The notes under the pieces were generated by a model that was not told the DNA's origin, did not search any database, and saw nothing but the letters and a program-made list of their open reading frames with translations. This document shows, piece by piece, positions 1 to 7,313 of a stretch of DNA of 15,480 nucleotides. Location: the NCBI GenBank assembly GCA_037131165.1, contig JBAXRO010000046.1, forward strand, positions 1 to 15,480, written 5' to 3'. Numbering within the stretch: the first letter of the stretch is position 1; each line of letters opens with the position of its first letter. A program made the position numbers and the translations under genes. Source of the stretch: WLNJ01 sp037131165 (GTDB lineage: Bacteria > Actinomycetota > Thermoleophilia > Solirubrobacterales > Solirubrobacteraceae).

Positions 1-3000
1 CTCACCTACAAAGAGGTCCCTTCCTACTGGCGCGAGGCCAGCCGCGACCTTGAGCTGAAGACCGGCCCCGGAAACAGGGCGATGATGCTCCCCGGCCAGC
101 AGTTCGGCGTGTACCGGTGGGGCACGACATTCGATCCCGTGGCTCCCGCCCTCACCACGGCCCCGGTGGCCCAGCGCTACGCCGTGCGCTACTCCGACCC
201 GCACAGCTCGCAGCTGCTCACCGCGGTCGACAACCTCGTCCAACAGCGCCGGCTGGTTCCCGGCCAGCTCGACCAGATGCTGAGTCTGCTCGGGGTCGGA
301 CAGGTGCTGATCGGCGGCGACGGATTGCCCGAAAGCTCGGGAGAGCTCGACCCGGCAACCGCGCAGGCAGCCTTCGAGACGAGCCGGAACCTGAGGGAGC
401 CGGATCAGGTCTACGGACCGAAGCTGACGGTCTCGCCGGCCGTCGGGCGTTCGGGTGAGGCCGTGAAGATGCCCGCGATCAAGCGCTACTCGATTCCCGG
501 CAACGGGACCACCCGCAACTCGGTCGTCAGGGCTCATCCGCGGTCGACGACCCGCGTGCTCTCCGGGGATGCGAACGGCCTGCTCGAGCTCGCCGCCCAC
601 GGAATGATCGAACCGGCCAACGCCCTGCTGTTCAGCGGCGACCTCACCCGGCCGGGAATCCGCCGCCAAGTGCGCGACGGGGCAGGCCTCGTCATCACCG
701 ACACCAACCGCCGACAGACCGTGCTCGCGACGAGGACCAGCCACGATCAAGGCAGTGTCCTGTCGATCAAGGACCGGATCTCTCCCGAGGTCCCGTCTTA
801 CGACCTCTTCGCCGGCATCGGTAACGCCAAGCAGACTGTCGCCGTGTACACCGGGATCGAGTCGGTCACCAACCCCGAAGGCCAGCAGCTGCTGTTGCGT
901 CCAGAGGCGAGGCCGTTCGCGGCAGTCGACGGTGACCTGCGAACCACTTGGACGCCCGCGAACTTCCTGCCGGAGAAGCGATGGCTCGAGATCACGCTGA
1001 AGAAGCCCAAGCAGGTCGGGACGATCCGGATCCACCCGCACCGCGACAGCCTCGTGCAGACGACGAAGGTCGGCGTGTCGATCGATGGCTCCCCGGAACG
1101 AACGATCCTGCTGCTCCCCGGATGGAACACCGTCCCGACGGGTGAGGTCCCGATCCGCAAGATCCGGGTGAGGATCCTTCACACCTCGACCTTCGGAGGG
1201 ATCGACCTCGGCGGAATCGATGAGATCTCGATCCCGGGGCTGAAGCCACGCGAATGGCTGAGGACCCCGATCTGGTCGGCTCAGGCACTCGCCGGCGAGG
1301 ACATGTCGAAGACTCCGATCGACATCCTGCTGTCCCGGCAGACGACCTCCGACCCTTACCGCAGTTCCGGAGCGTTCGGCGGCCCGGTCCCGACCGGTGA
1401 CCCGAAGGCGACGTTCGACGCCGAGCGTGGGATGAACCGCTTGGTCAGCGTTGCTTCGGACAGGTCCTTCTCCGCAAGCGGTTGGGCCAGTTCCGCACCG
1501 TGGACACCCGATGTCCGGTTCGATCGCCTGCTGAACCTGCCGCGCGGTTGGCGGTTCGACGGCTCGCCCCGGTTCGAAGGCGTCCCGGCCCACAGGTCCT
1601 CCTCGGCCTTCGACCGCAACCCGCAGACCGCATGGATCGTTGAGGACCGACCGGGAGTGAAGCCGTGGATCGCGTGGCGCTCACCCACGCCGGTTCGGAT
1701 GACCAAACTCAAGCTGGTTCGCCACTCGGCCCTGTACCGCTTCCCGAGCCAGGTCCGAGTCAGCTTCGGCGGCCTCTCCACCAGTCCGCTGCCGGTGGGC
1801 CGCGACGGAACCGTCCTGCTGCCGCAGGCCGTCAGGGCGAACAGGGTGAGGGTCGACTTCGTCAAAACCAGCGCTCCGAAGGGGCCTGCCGAACTGCGGC
1901 TGCTGCCGGCGCTGGCGTTGCGCGAGATCGTCGTCGACGGACTGAACGCTCCGCGCGTCAGGCACACCGGCCGGTTCACCACCCGCTGCGGCGAACTCCG
2001 GATCGAGGGACCAGGCAGCTCCCTCCTGGCACGGGTCAGCGGAAGAGTCTCGGACCTCGAGTCGGCCAAGCCGATGCGGTTCGAGCCGTGCGGACCCACC
2101 CGCCGACTGGCCCTGATCGGCGGGCCGAACCCGATCTCGATCTCGCCCGGACCGATGATGCGCATCGACCACCTGCGACTTGCTTCAGCGGCACCGAAGC
2201 CGAGGATCCCGGCGACGACGGCGCAGGTCGTCACAGCCGTGCCCCGCGCGGACGGGTTCGCGGAAGTGCGATTCAGCGGCCCGGGGTGGCTCGTCCACGG
2301 TGAGAGCTTCAGCATCGGATGGAAGGCGACCTGTGGTCCCACCCGGGAAGAGCAGCAAGACCTCGGACCTCCCCAGGTCCTCGACGGCTTCGCCTCAGGG
2401 TGGAGAGTGGGCAGCAAGTGCCGGTTCGCAACCTTCAACTTCTTCCCCCAGGCAACGGCCAACCAGGCCTACGCCGCGTCCGCAGGTGCGGCAGTGCTGT
2501 TCCTGTTCGTCCTTGGAGGCAGCCTGCTCTCCGATCGGCGGCGGCGGCTCGCAGGCGCACCGGACCTGATCGTCCCCGAGCCGGAACCGGCCCCCGGTGA
2601 TGACAAGCTCGCCTATTCCAAGAGGCAGTTCGCCGCCATCGCGCCTCTGGCCGCGGGCGGCGTCGCAGCGGCACTGTTCGCCCTCAGGGTCGGCCCACCC
2701 GCCGCGATGATCGCCCTGTTCCTCGGAATCTGGGGCGTGAATGTCCGGCGCCTGTACCGCCTCGCCGCCGGGGCTCTGATCCTCGTTCCGCTGGGCTACA
2801 TCGCGCTGACGCCGACCAACAAGAGCGGTGGCAACTTCTACTACGCGGTGGAACAGATCGGCACACACTGGCTCGCGACCATCGCGATCCTCCTTGCCGG
2901 GTCTGGCGCGGCCCTGACCGCGCTGCGGATCCGCTGGTCGACCCACCCCCGCGCCGGCCGCTGGAGCCTGCGAAGGGTGAGGCTGACCTTCAGGCAGTGG

Positions 3001-3078
3001 CGCCTCAGGAAGGACGGCGACGCAAGTGGATCACGCAGTTCCAGGAGAGAACCTCCCGGACCAGCGGAATCCGACTGA
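1..3078 (+). CDS. AftD-like alpha-(1->3)-arabinofuranosyltransferase family protein (DUF3367), C-terminal part
   Basis: The reading frame is open from base 1 and ends at TGA 3076-3078, so this is the last 1025 residues of a larger protein; the internal ATG at 82 is not a believable start. Residue numbers here count from that ATG. The opening stretch, with VPSYW (bases 19-33) and then LPGQQFG and YRWG, resembles the soluble part of AftD-type GT-C glycosyltransferases. Two discoidin (F5/8 type C)-like beta-sandwiches follow, about residues 257-385 (AVDGDLRTTW, then WLEITL) and 458-600 (SSAFDRNPQTAW, then ITKLKL-like strands). Membrane segments lie near 797-817, 849-888, 894-911 and 929-949, and the tail is basic. 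In mycobacteria AftD is a membrane enzyme that adds arabinofuranose to envelope arabinans from a polyprenyl-phosphate donor. The catalytic GT-C part lies outside the window, so activity cannot be judged. The 3' end overlaps the convergent methyltransferase gene by 74 bp. Confidence 0.75.
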   Translation, partial: LTYKEVPSYWREASRDLELKTGPGNRAMMLPGQQFGVYRWGTTFDPVAPALTTAPVAQRYAVRYSDPHSSQLLTAVDNLVQQRRLVPGQLDQMLSLLGVGQVLIGGDGLPESSGELDPATAQAAFETSRNLREPDQVYGPKLTVSPAVGRSGEAVKMPAIKRYSIPGNGTTRNSVVRAHPRSTTRVLSGDANGLLELAAHGMIEPANALLFSGDLTRPGIRRQVRDGAGLVITDTNRRQTVLATRTSHDQGSVLSIKDRISPEVPSYDLFAGIGNAKQTVAVYTGIESVTNPEGQQLLLRPEARPFAAVDGDLRTTWTPANFLPEKRWLEITLKKPKQVGTIRIHPHRDSLVQTTKVGVSIDGSPERTILLLPGWNTVPTGEVPIRKIRVRILHTSTFGGIDLGGIDEISIPGLKPREWLRTPIWSAQALAGEDMSKTPIDILLSRQTTSDPYRSSGAFGGPVPTGDPKATFDAERGMNRLVSVASDRSFSASGWASSAPWTPDVRFDRLLNLPRGWRFDGSPRFEGVPAHRSSSAFDRNPQTAWIVEDRPGVKPWIAWRSPTPVRMTKLKLVRHSALYRFPSQVRVSFGGLSTSPLPVGRDGTVLLPQAVRANRVRVDFVKTSAPKGPAELRLLPALALREIVVDGLNAPRVRHTGRFTTRCGELRIEGPGSSLLARVSGRVSDLESAKPMRFEPCGPTRRLALIGGPNPISISPGPMMRIDHLRLASAAPKPRIPATTAQVVTAVPRADGFAEVRFSGPGWLVHGESFSIGWKATCGPTREEQQDLGPPQVLDGFASGWRVGSKCRFATFNFFPQATANQAYAASAGAAVLFLFVLGGSLLSDRRRRLAGAPDLIVPEPEPAPGDDKLAYSKRQFAAIAPLAAGGVAAALFALRVGPPAAMIALFLGIWGVNVRRLYRLAAGALILVPLGYIALTPTNKSGGNFYYAVEQIGTHWLATIAILLAGSGAALTALRIRWSTHPRAGRWSLRRVRLTFRQWRLRKDGDASGSRSSRREPPGPAESD
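3005..3078. other. Convergent 3' overlap of AftD-like and methyltransferase genes
   Basis: The last 74 bases of both genes share DNA on opposite strands. They encode the basic, low-complexity tail of the AftD-like protein and the conserved-looking end of the methyltransferase (VLSWNCVIHLRRRPS). There is therefore no intergenic space for an ordinary terminator between the two transcription units. Confidence 0.8.
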
Positions 3079-3769
3079 TGAACGCCAGCTTGGGCCAGTA
3101 GCGGGGCTCCACCCGGTCGGTCACCAGCTCGGGGTGCGAGTTCACCCGGGCGAGGATCGTCCCGATGTGTACGGGCCAAAGGCCTTCACCGATGCGGTTC
3201 TTGGGAGGCGGGCCCTTGAGGCGGTCGTGCAGCCGCGGGCCGAGCTTCGGGCCGAGAAGGTGGTACGGCGAGTAGTGATGCCCGCCCCAAGGTGAGTACC
3301 AATTGGTCCATGAGACGTAGCCCCACCCACCGGGCTTGAGGACCCGGGCGATCTCGTCGATCACCACCGGAGCGCGCGAGCAGTGCTCGAGGAGGTTGGA
3401 GCAGAGAACGGCGTCAACCGACGCGTCGGGCAGCGGAAGGTCTGCGGCATCGGCGACCAGCGCCCCATCGGGCGGGGCCCCTGCGAGAGCGAGCTCGCCG
3501 GGATCGAGGTCGACCGGCAGGACGTCGGCTCCCCGACTGCGCAGCTCAGCCGTGTACCAGCCGGCGCCGCAGCCGAGATCGAGGATCCGCTGCCCGGCAA
3601 CGGAACCGTGCCTGGCCTCGAGCAGGTCAGCGGTGTCAGAGGCCATCCGCCGGTAGAAGGGGTCGGGATCGGTCTGCTCGTTGCGGAAGAGGGTCCAGTA
3701 TTCGCGATATCGCGAGAGGCCGGTCGACTTGTGCTCGCTCGCCGCGCCGGAGGCAGGCCCGCTGCTCAC
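3005..3769 (-). CDS. Class I SAM-dependent methyltransferase (Methyltransf_11-like)
   Basis: A 254-residue protein predicted to transfer a methyl group from S-adenosylmethionine. Motif I is LDLGCGAG at residues 63-70. An acidic residue ending the second strand (VDLDP, about 86-90) would bind the ribose of SAM. SNLLEHC (124-130) and LKPGG (144-148) are the later motifs of this fold. The C-terminal third is rich in Trp, Tyr, His and Pro and may form the acceptor site. The GTG start (3767-3769) overlaps the TGA of the upstream glycosyltransferase in a GTGA arrangement, so translation is probably coupled. Its length and its place beside a GT4 gene recall mycobacterial Rv0224c/Rv0225, as I remember them. 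A role in methylating a sugar or lipid-linked glycan is inferred from context; the substrate is unknown. It is the last gene of the operon, and its 3' end lies inside the AftD-like gene on the other strand. Confidence 0.85.
   Translation of the reverse strand: MSSGPASGAASEHKSTGLSRYREYWTLFRNEQTDPDPFYRRMASDTADLLEARHGSVAGQRILDLGCGAGWYTAELRSRGADVLPVDLDPGELALAGAPPDGALVADAADLPLPDASVDAVLCSNLLEHCSRAPVVIDEIARVLKPGGWGYVSWTNWYSPWGGHHYSPYHLLGPKLGPRLHDRLKGPPPKNRIGEGLWPVHIGTILARVNSHPELVTDRVEPRYWPKLAFISRIPLVREVLSWNCVIHLRRRPS
3766..3769 (-). promoter_or_regulatory. GTGA stop/start overlap coupling GT4 to methyltransferase
   Basis: On the minus strand the four bases read GTGA: the GTG start of the methyltransferase shares bases with the TGA stop of the glycosyltransferase. 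Such overlaps usually allow terminating ribosomes to reinitiate, which supports both the GTG start and the operon reading. Confidence 0.7.
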
Positions 3770-4947
3770 GCCGCGGAGCCCCCGGCGGAACGGACCGTGC
3801 CGCCAGTCTCGACGGCCGCCCGGAGCACATCGATCGTCTTCGCGGCGGTGCGCTCCCAGCTGAACTGCACAGAGCGATCGCGTGCCGCCTGGGCCATCCG
3901 CTCGCGCATCGCGGAGTCACTGAGGACCTCGGCGATCGACGAGGTCAGCTGCTCCTGCGAATCGGCCAGCACCCCGGTGGTGCCGTCGACGACAGCCTCG
4001 CGGAGACCGCCGACCCTCATCGCAACGGTCGGAGTCCGGCAGGCGGCCGCTTCCATTACGACGATCGACCACCCCTCGACCGACGAGGCCGTCACGTTCA
4101 GCCATGCCTGCTGGAGGAGAGTCATCTTCTCCTCCTCGGTCACGAAGCCCAGCAGGTGGACCCGATCGGCAATCCCGAGAGCCGCGATCTCGGCCTCGAG
4201 GTCAGGACGGTGGTCGCCCTCGCCGGCGATCACCAACTCAACGTCGGGGATCGCATGGACTGCCCGCAGCAGCATCTCGATCCGCTTGTACTTCTTCAGG
4301 CGACCGAGGTAGAGGATCGTTGGCTTGTCGGCCTTGACTCCGGGAAGGAGCAGGTCGGACTCGACCCCGTTGTGGGCAATCTGGATGCTCGACCGTGGGA
4401 CGCCGAGGGCAGCGATCTCCGATGCGGTCGAGTCGGACACGGTCATGAAGGTGGTGTCGCGATAGAGCAGCTTCAACGGGATCGTCTCGAGCGCGGCTGC
4501 CGCGATCACTCCAGGCCGGCCCATCTCACGGACGTAGTGCTCGCGATGGATGTGGTGGATCATGCCGACGCGGGGGATGTCCATCCAGATCGGCGTCAGG
4601 AACGTGATGCCGTTGATCACCTCGAACACAACGTCGGCACGGGGCTCGAGGGAGCGGCGGCCCTTGATGATCGACCGCGGGAAGACGGTCGTGCGGCTGC
4701 CGACCCTCCTGACGGTGAGGTTCCCGGTCCGCTCGACCGGCAGAGCACCGGGATGACCGCCGGCGACGACAGTCACGCGGTGCCCCCAAGCCAGCCAGTG
4801 CTTGACCTGTTCATGGAGGTGGGTGCCGGTCCCGCCACCCTGTGGGTGGGTCCAGTCGCGGTCAGTCAGGACGAGGATGTTGAGCAGGTTTCCCGACTCG
4901 GGCTGGCCGAGGCTCAGGCCCGGTTCGATTGGTGCTGTCGAGCTCAC
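3766..4947 (-). CDS. Glycosyltransferase family 4 protein (GT-B fold)
   Basis: A 393-residue retaining-type glycosyltransferase. The N-terminal Rossmann half starts at LNILVLTDRDW (about 22-32) and contains the glycine-rich loop GGGTGTHLHE (37-46), typical of GT4. The C-terminal half has ILYLGRLKKYKR (211-222), with basic residues that normally contact the donor diphosphate, and the EX7E motif from E291 to E299 (EGWSIVVME). There is no signal peptide or membrane segment, so it should act at the cytoplasmic face, probably on a lipid-linked acceptor. The GTG start at 4945-4947 is supported by a GAGG that overlaps the TGA stop of the acyltransferase, with an 8-base spacer. The gene is 10 bp downstream of the acyltransferase and overlaps the methyltransferase by 4 bp. 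Donor and acceptor cannot be read from the sequence; the nearest analogue I recall is mycobacterial Rv0225. Confidence 0.88.
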   Translation of the reverse strand: MSSTAPIEPGLSLGQPESGNLLNILVLTDRDWTHPQGGGTGTHLHEQVKHWLAWGHRVTVVAGGHPGALPVERTGNLTVRRVGSRTTVFPRSIIKGRRSLEPRADVVFEVINGITFLTPIWMDIPRVGMIHHIHREHYVREMGRPGVIAAAALETIPLKLLYRDTTFMTVSDSTASEIAALGVPRSSIQIAHNGVESDLLLPGVKADKPTILYLGRLKKYKRIEMLLRAVHAIPDVELVIAGEGDHRPDLEAEIAALGIADRVHLLGFVTEEEKMTLLQQAWLNVTASSVEGWSIVVMEAAACRTPTVAMRVGGLREAVVDGTTGVLADSQEQLTSSIAEVLSDSAMRERMAQAARDRSVQFSWERTAAKTIDVLRAAVETGGTVRSAGGSAA

Positions 4948-4957
4948 AGTCCGGGCC

Positions 4958-7249
4958 TCAACGCTTGGCGGATACCGAGTTGATCAATGCGAAGACCCGG
5001 CGGCGAACCGGGGTCACGGCCATCAACGCCACGCAGAGAACGAAAAGCGCACCGAGGATCCCGGCCACCGACACCCCCTGCGACTCGATCTTCTTCGCCT
5101 GCTGGGCTGCGCCCGGTACGAACCTCTGGGCTGCCTGGGGAGCGACCGCCGTGTAGCCCTTGGCGCCGTCCTTGACCCCGAACGACCAGTGGCCGCCGGG
5201 ATCGGTCTTCATCAGCCAGGCGTTCTCGGCACCCATGATCGCCCGGTTGGAGATCTCGTTGCCGTTCTGGACCCAGATCGCGACGGTCATGTCACTGAGC
5301 TTCACCCCGGTCAGCGGTGCGCTCGAGAGGCGGCCGTCGCCGACCAGCTTCGCCCCGCCGCCATCGGTGTCGCCGATCGCGACGTGACCGGTGGTCTGGG
5401 CGACTCGACCGACCTTGGCGGCCCTGCGCCCGCTCACCTCGTCCTTTGGCCCTTGGGCCGTATCGCCCAGCGGGTACCACCTGACGAGTCCGGGCGCGTC
5501 CTTGACCACGGGAGCAAGCCCCGAGCCACCGGAGCGAGCCCCGGCCTCGTACTGCTTTCGGATCTGATCGCCGGAGAGGCCGCCCTTCCAGACGGCGACG
5601 GCATCGAGCGAGCCGTTCCAACCCTTGCTGCCCTTGACCCCGCCGATCTCGAACGGCTGCATCGAGGCCGCCGCGTTCGCCGGTCCGTCAACGCTGGCGA
5701 CCTTCTTGCCGTTGAGGAAGAGCGACACCTTCCCATTGGACGAAACCCCGACGAGGAAGGCTCTCTGCGGGAACGGCGACGAACTGGCAGCCGAGGCCGA
5801 CCCGGACTTGGTCGTCAGCTCGAGGACGCCGGGCACAAGCGAGAAGACGAGGGCCACGGCTCCGATCGCCGCGAGCAGGCCGGCAGCCGGCCGCGGGCGA
5901 TCCCGCGGCACCAAGGCGCCGAGGACGATCGCCAAGCCACTGAGGACGAGTACGAAGTCGATGAACTCGTAGCCCGAGCCGTCGAGGCCTGCGAGGACAA
6001 GCGCCGCCCCGCCGATCGCGATCGCGATCCGGGCGCCGAGCGGGAGCTGGGAACGGTCGCTCGAGAGCAAGGGCTTGTTCTTGAGTTCGAGCATGGGGCG
6101 TTCGAGGAAGTGCCAGCTGAGGGCCGCGACGCCCGATGTGATCACGCAGATCGCGACGAGCATCCCCCACCAGTTGGCGATCGTCGAGGTCTCAGGCATC
6201 AGCCCGGCGTCGTCGACCTTGCGCAGGACGACTGGGTGGAACAGGTAGATGCCGTAGGAGACGACGCCGGCCCAGAGGAGGATCGAGTTCGAAAGGACTC
6301 GCCTCAGGACCCCCTTGGTCTGGTCGCCGAACGCCACCGGGAGGACGAGGAACACCCCGACCCCTGCCGCGAGGACGTGCCGCAACCAGAGGTCGGTTCC
6401 CGACGCTGCCTGGAAGGCCGACTGGCTCGGCCCGGTCTGGGTGGCCATCGCCCACAGGCAGATGCCCGCGATCAGCCAAGAGATCCCCGGATATGGATTG
6501 ATCCAGGAGAGCCAACGTGGAACCGGGCGGTTCTCCCATGCGACCGACCAGTAAGCCAGCACCATTCCAAGCGCGAAGATGTCCAGGTACCCGAGAATCG
6601 AGACGCTGTCGACTCGACCCTGGCTGTTGGTCAGCAGGACCCTGATCAGGACGCCACCCACGAGCAGCACGATCAGCATGAAGGCCTCTCGGGCATTTCG
6701 CTCCTGGGCGTTGCGGGCCGGGACCAACGCGACGATCGCCGCCCAGATCGGCAGGAACGCGTAGAGCGTGACCTCGATGCAGAGCGACCACGCAACCGAG
6801 AGTCCCTTCAGCTCCATCCCGCTTTGGTAGATCTGGAGGAAGCCGAAGTAGAGGAAGCCGTCCGGCCCGAAGACGTCGGTCTTGCCGACGAGCGCGGCGG
6901 TGACTGTAAGGGCGAGGAAGTAGGCCGGGACGATCCTCAGGAATCGCCGCTTGGCGTAGGCGATGACCTCGGGCCTGGGCGTCCCCATCAGGTTCGCCCG
7001 GACGAAGGGCCTGTAAATCAGAAAGCCGGAGATCACGAAGAACACGAGAACGCCCGTCCCGAGGCGCACGACCAGAGGCCGCAGCCACTCCATCTGCTCC
7101 GGCAGCGTCATGTAGCCGGCGAAGTGGAAGACGACGATGCTGAGCGCGGCCATCGCACGCAGCGAATCGATGTAGGGGTACCGACCGTCGTGGAGATGCG
7201 GCGGGCGCAGCAGTCGCGGACGCTCGACCCGCTTGGCAGAGGCGCTCAT
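4958..7249 (-). CDS. Acyltransferase-3 family membrane protein with LamG-like C-terminal region
   Basis: A 763-residue protein from the ATG at 7247-7249, with AGAGGA 11 bases upstream; a TTG 13 codons earlier is less likely. Residues 24-382 are an integral membrane acyltransferase-3 (OafA/NodX-like) domain with about ten membrane helices. It carries the family R-X10-H pair (R31, H42 in VVFHF) that is needed for O-acylation of sugars. Three more helices follow (about 405-480), then a Ser/Ala-rich stretch and a LamG/concanavalin-like region predicted to be outside the membrane. Residues 494-572 look like the second half of a LamG sandwich (VSLFLNGKKVASV, WNGSLDAVAVW). Residues 585-706 look like the first half (LVRWYPLGD, MTVAIWV). 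A last helix (725-747) and a basic tail anchor the C-terminus. Acyl transfer to an envelope glycan is inferred. The 64-bp gap upstream is the largest inside the operon. The protein is about twice the length of a simple acyltransferase-3. Confidence 0.85.
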   Translation of the reverse strand: MSASAKRVERPRLLRPPHLHDGRYPYIDSLRAMAALSIVVFHFAGYMTLPEQMEWLRPLVVRLGTGVLVFFVISGFLIYRPFVRANLMGTPRPEVIAYAKRRFLRIVPAYFLALTVTAALVGKTDVFGPDGFLYFGFLQIYQSGMELKGLSVAWSLCIEVTLYAFLPIWAAIVALVPARNAQERNAREAFMLIVLLVGGVLIRVLLTNSQGRVDSVSILGYLDIFALGMVLAYWSVAWENRPVPRWLSWINPYPGISWLIAGICLWAMATQTGPSQSAFQAASGTDLWLRHVLAAGVGVFLVLPVAFGDQTKGVLRRVLSNSILLWAGVVSYGIYLFHPVVLRKVDDAGLMPETSTIANWWGMLVAICVITSGVAALSWHFLERPMLELKNKPLLSSDRSQLPLGARIAIAIGGAALVLAGLDGSGYEFIDFVLVLSGLAIVLGALVPRDRPRPAAGLLAAIGAVALVFSLVPGVLELTTKSGSASAASSSPFPQRAFLVGVSSNGKVSLFLNGKKVASVDGPANAAASMQPFEIGGVKGSKGWNGSLDAVAVWKGGLSGDQIRKQYEAGARSGGSGLAPVVKDAPGLVRWYPLGDTAQGPKDEVSGRRAAKVGRVAQTTGHVAIGDTDGGGAKLVGDGRLSSAPLTGVKLSDMTVAIWVQNGNEISNRAIMGAENAWLMKTDPGGHWSFGVKDGAKGYTAVAPQAAQRFVPGAAQQAKKIESQGVSVAGILGALFVLCVALMAVTPVRRRVFALINSVSAKR

Positions 7250-7313
7250 TGGACAGGGAATCCTCTCACGACGGGGATTCTGGCGCAAACCCGGCGGTGG
7301 GCCGCAGGTGGGT

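Noticed and set aside
1356..2462. A 368-codon minus-strand frame inside the AftD-like gene.
   Set aside because: It has a composition typical of an antisense shadow and shows no domain; the plus-strand frame continues through it with discoidin-like features.
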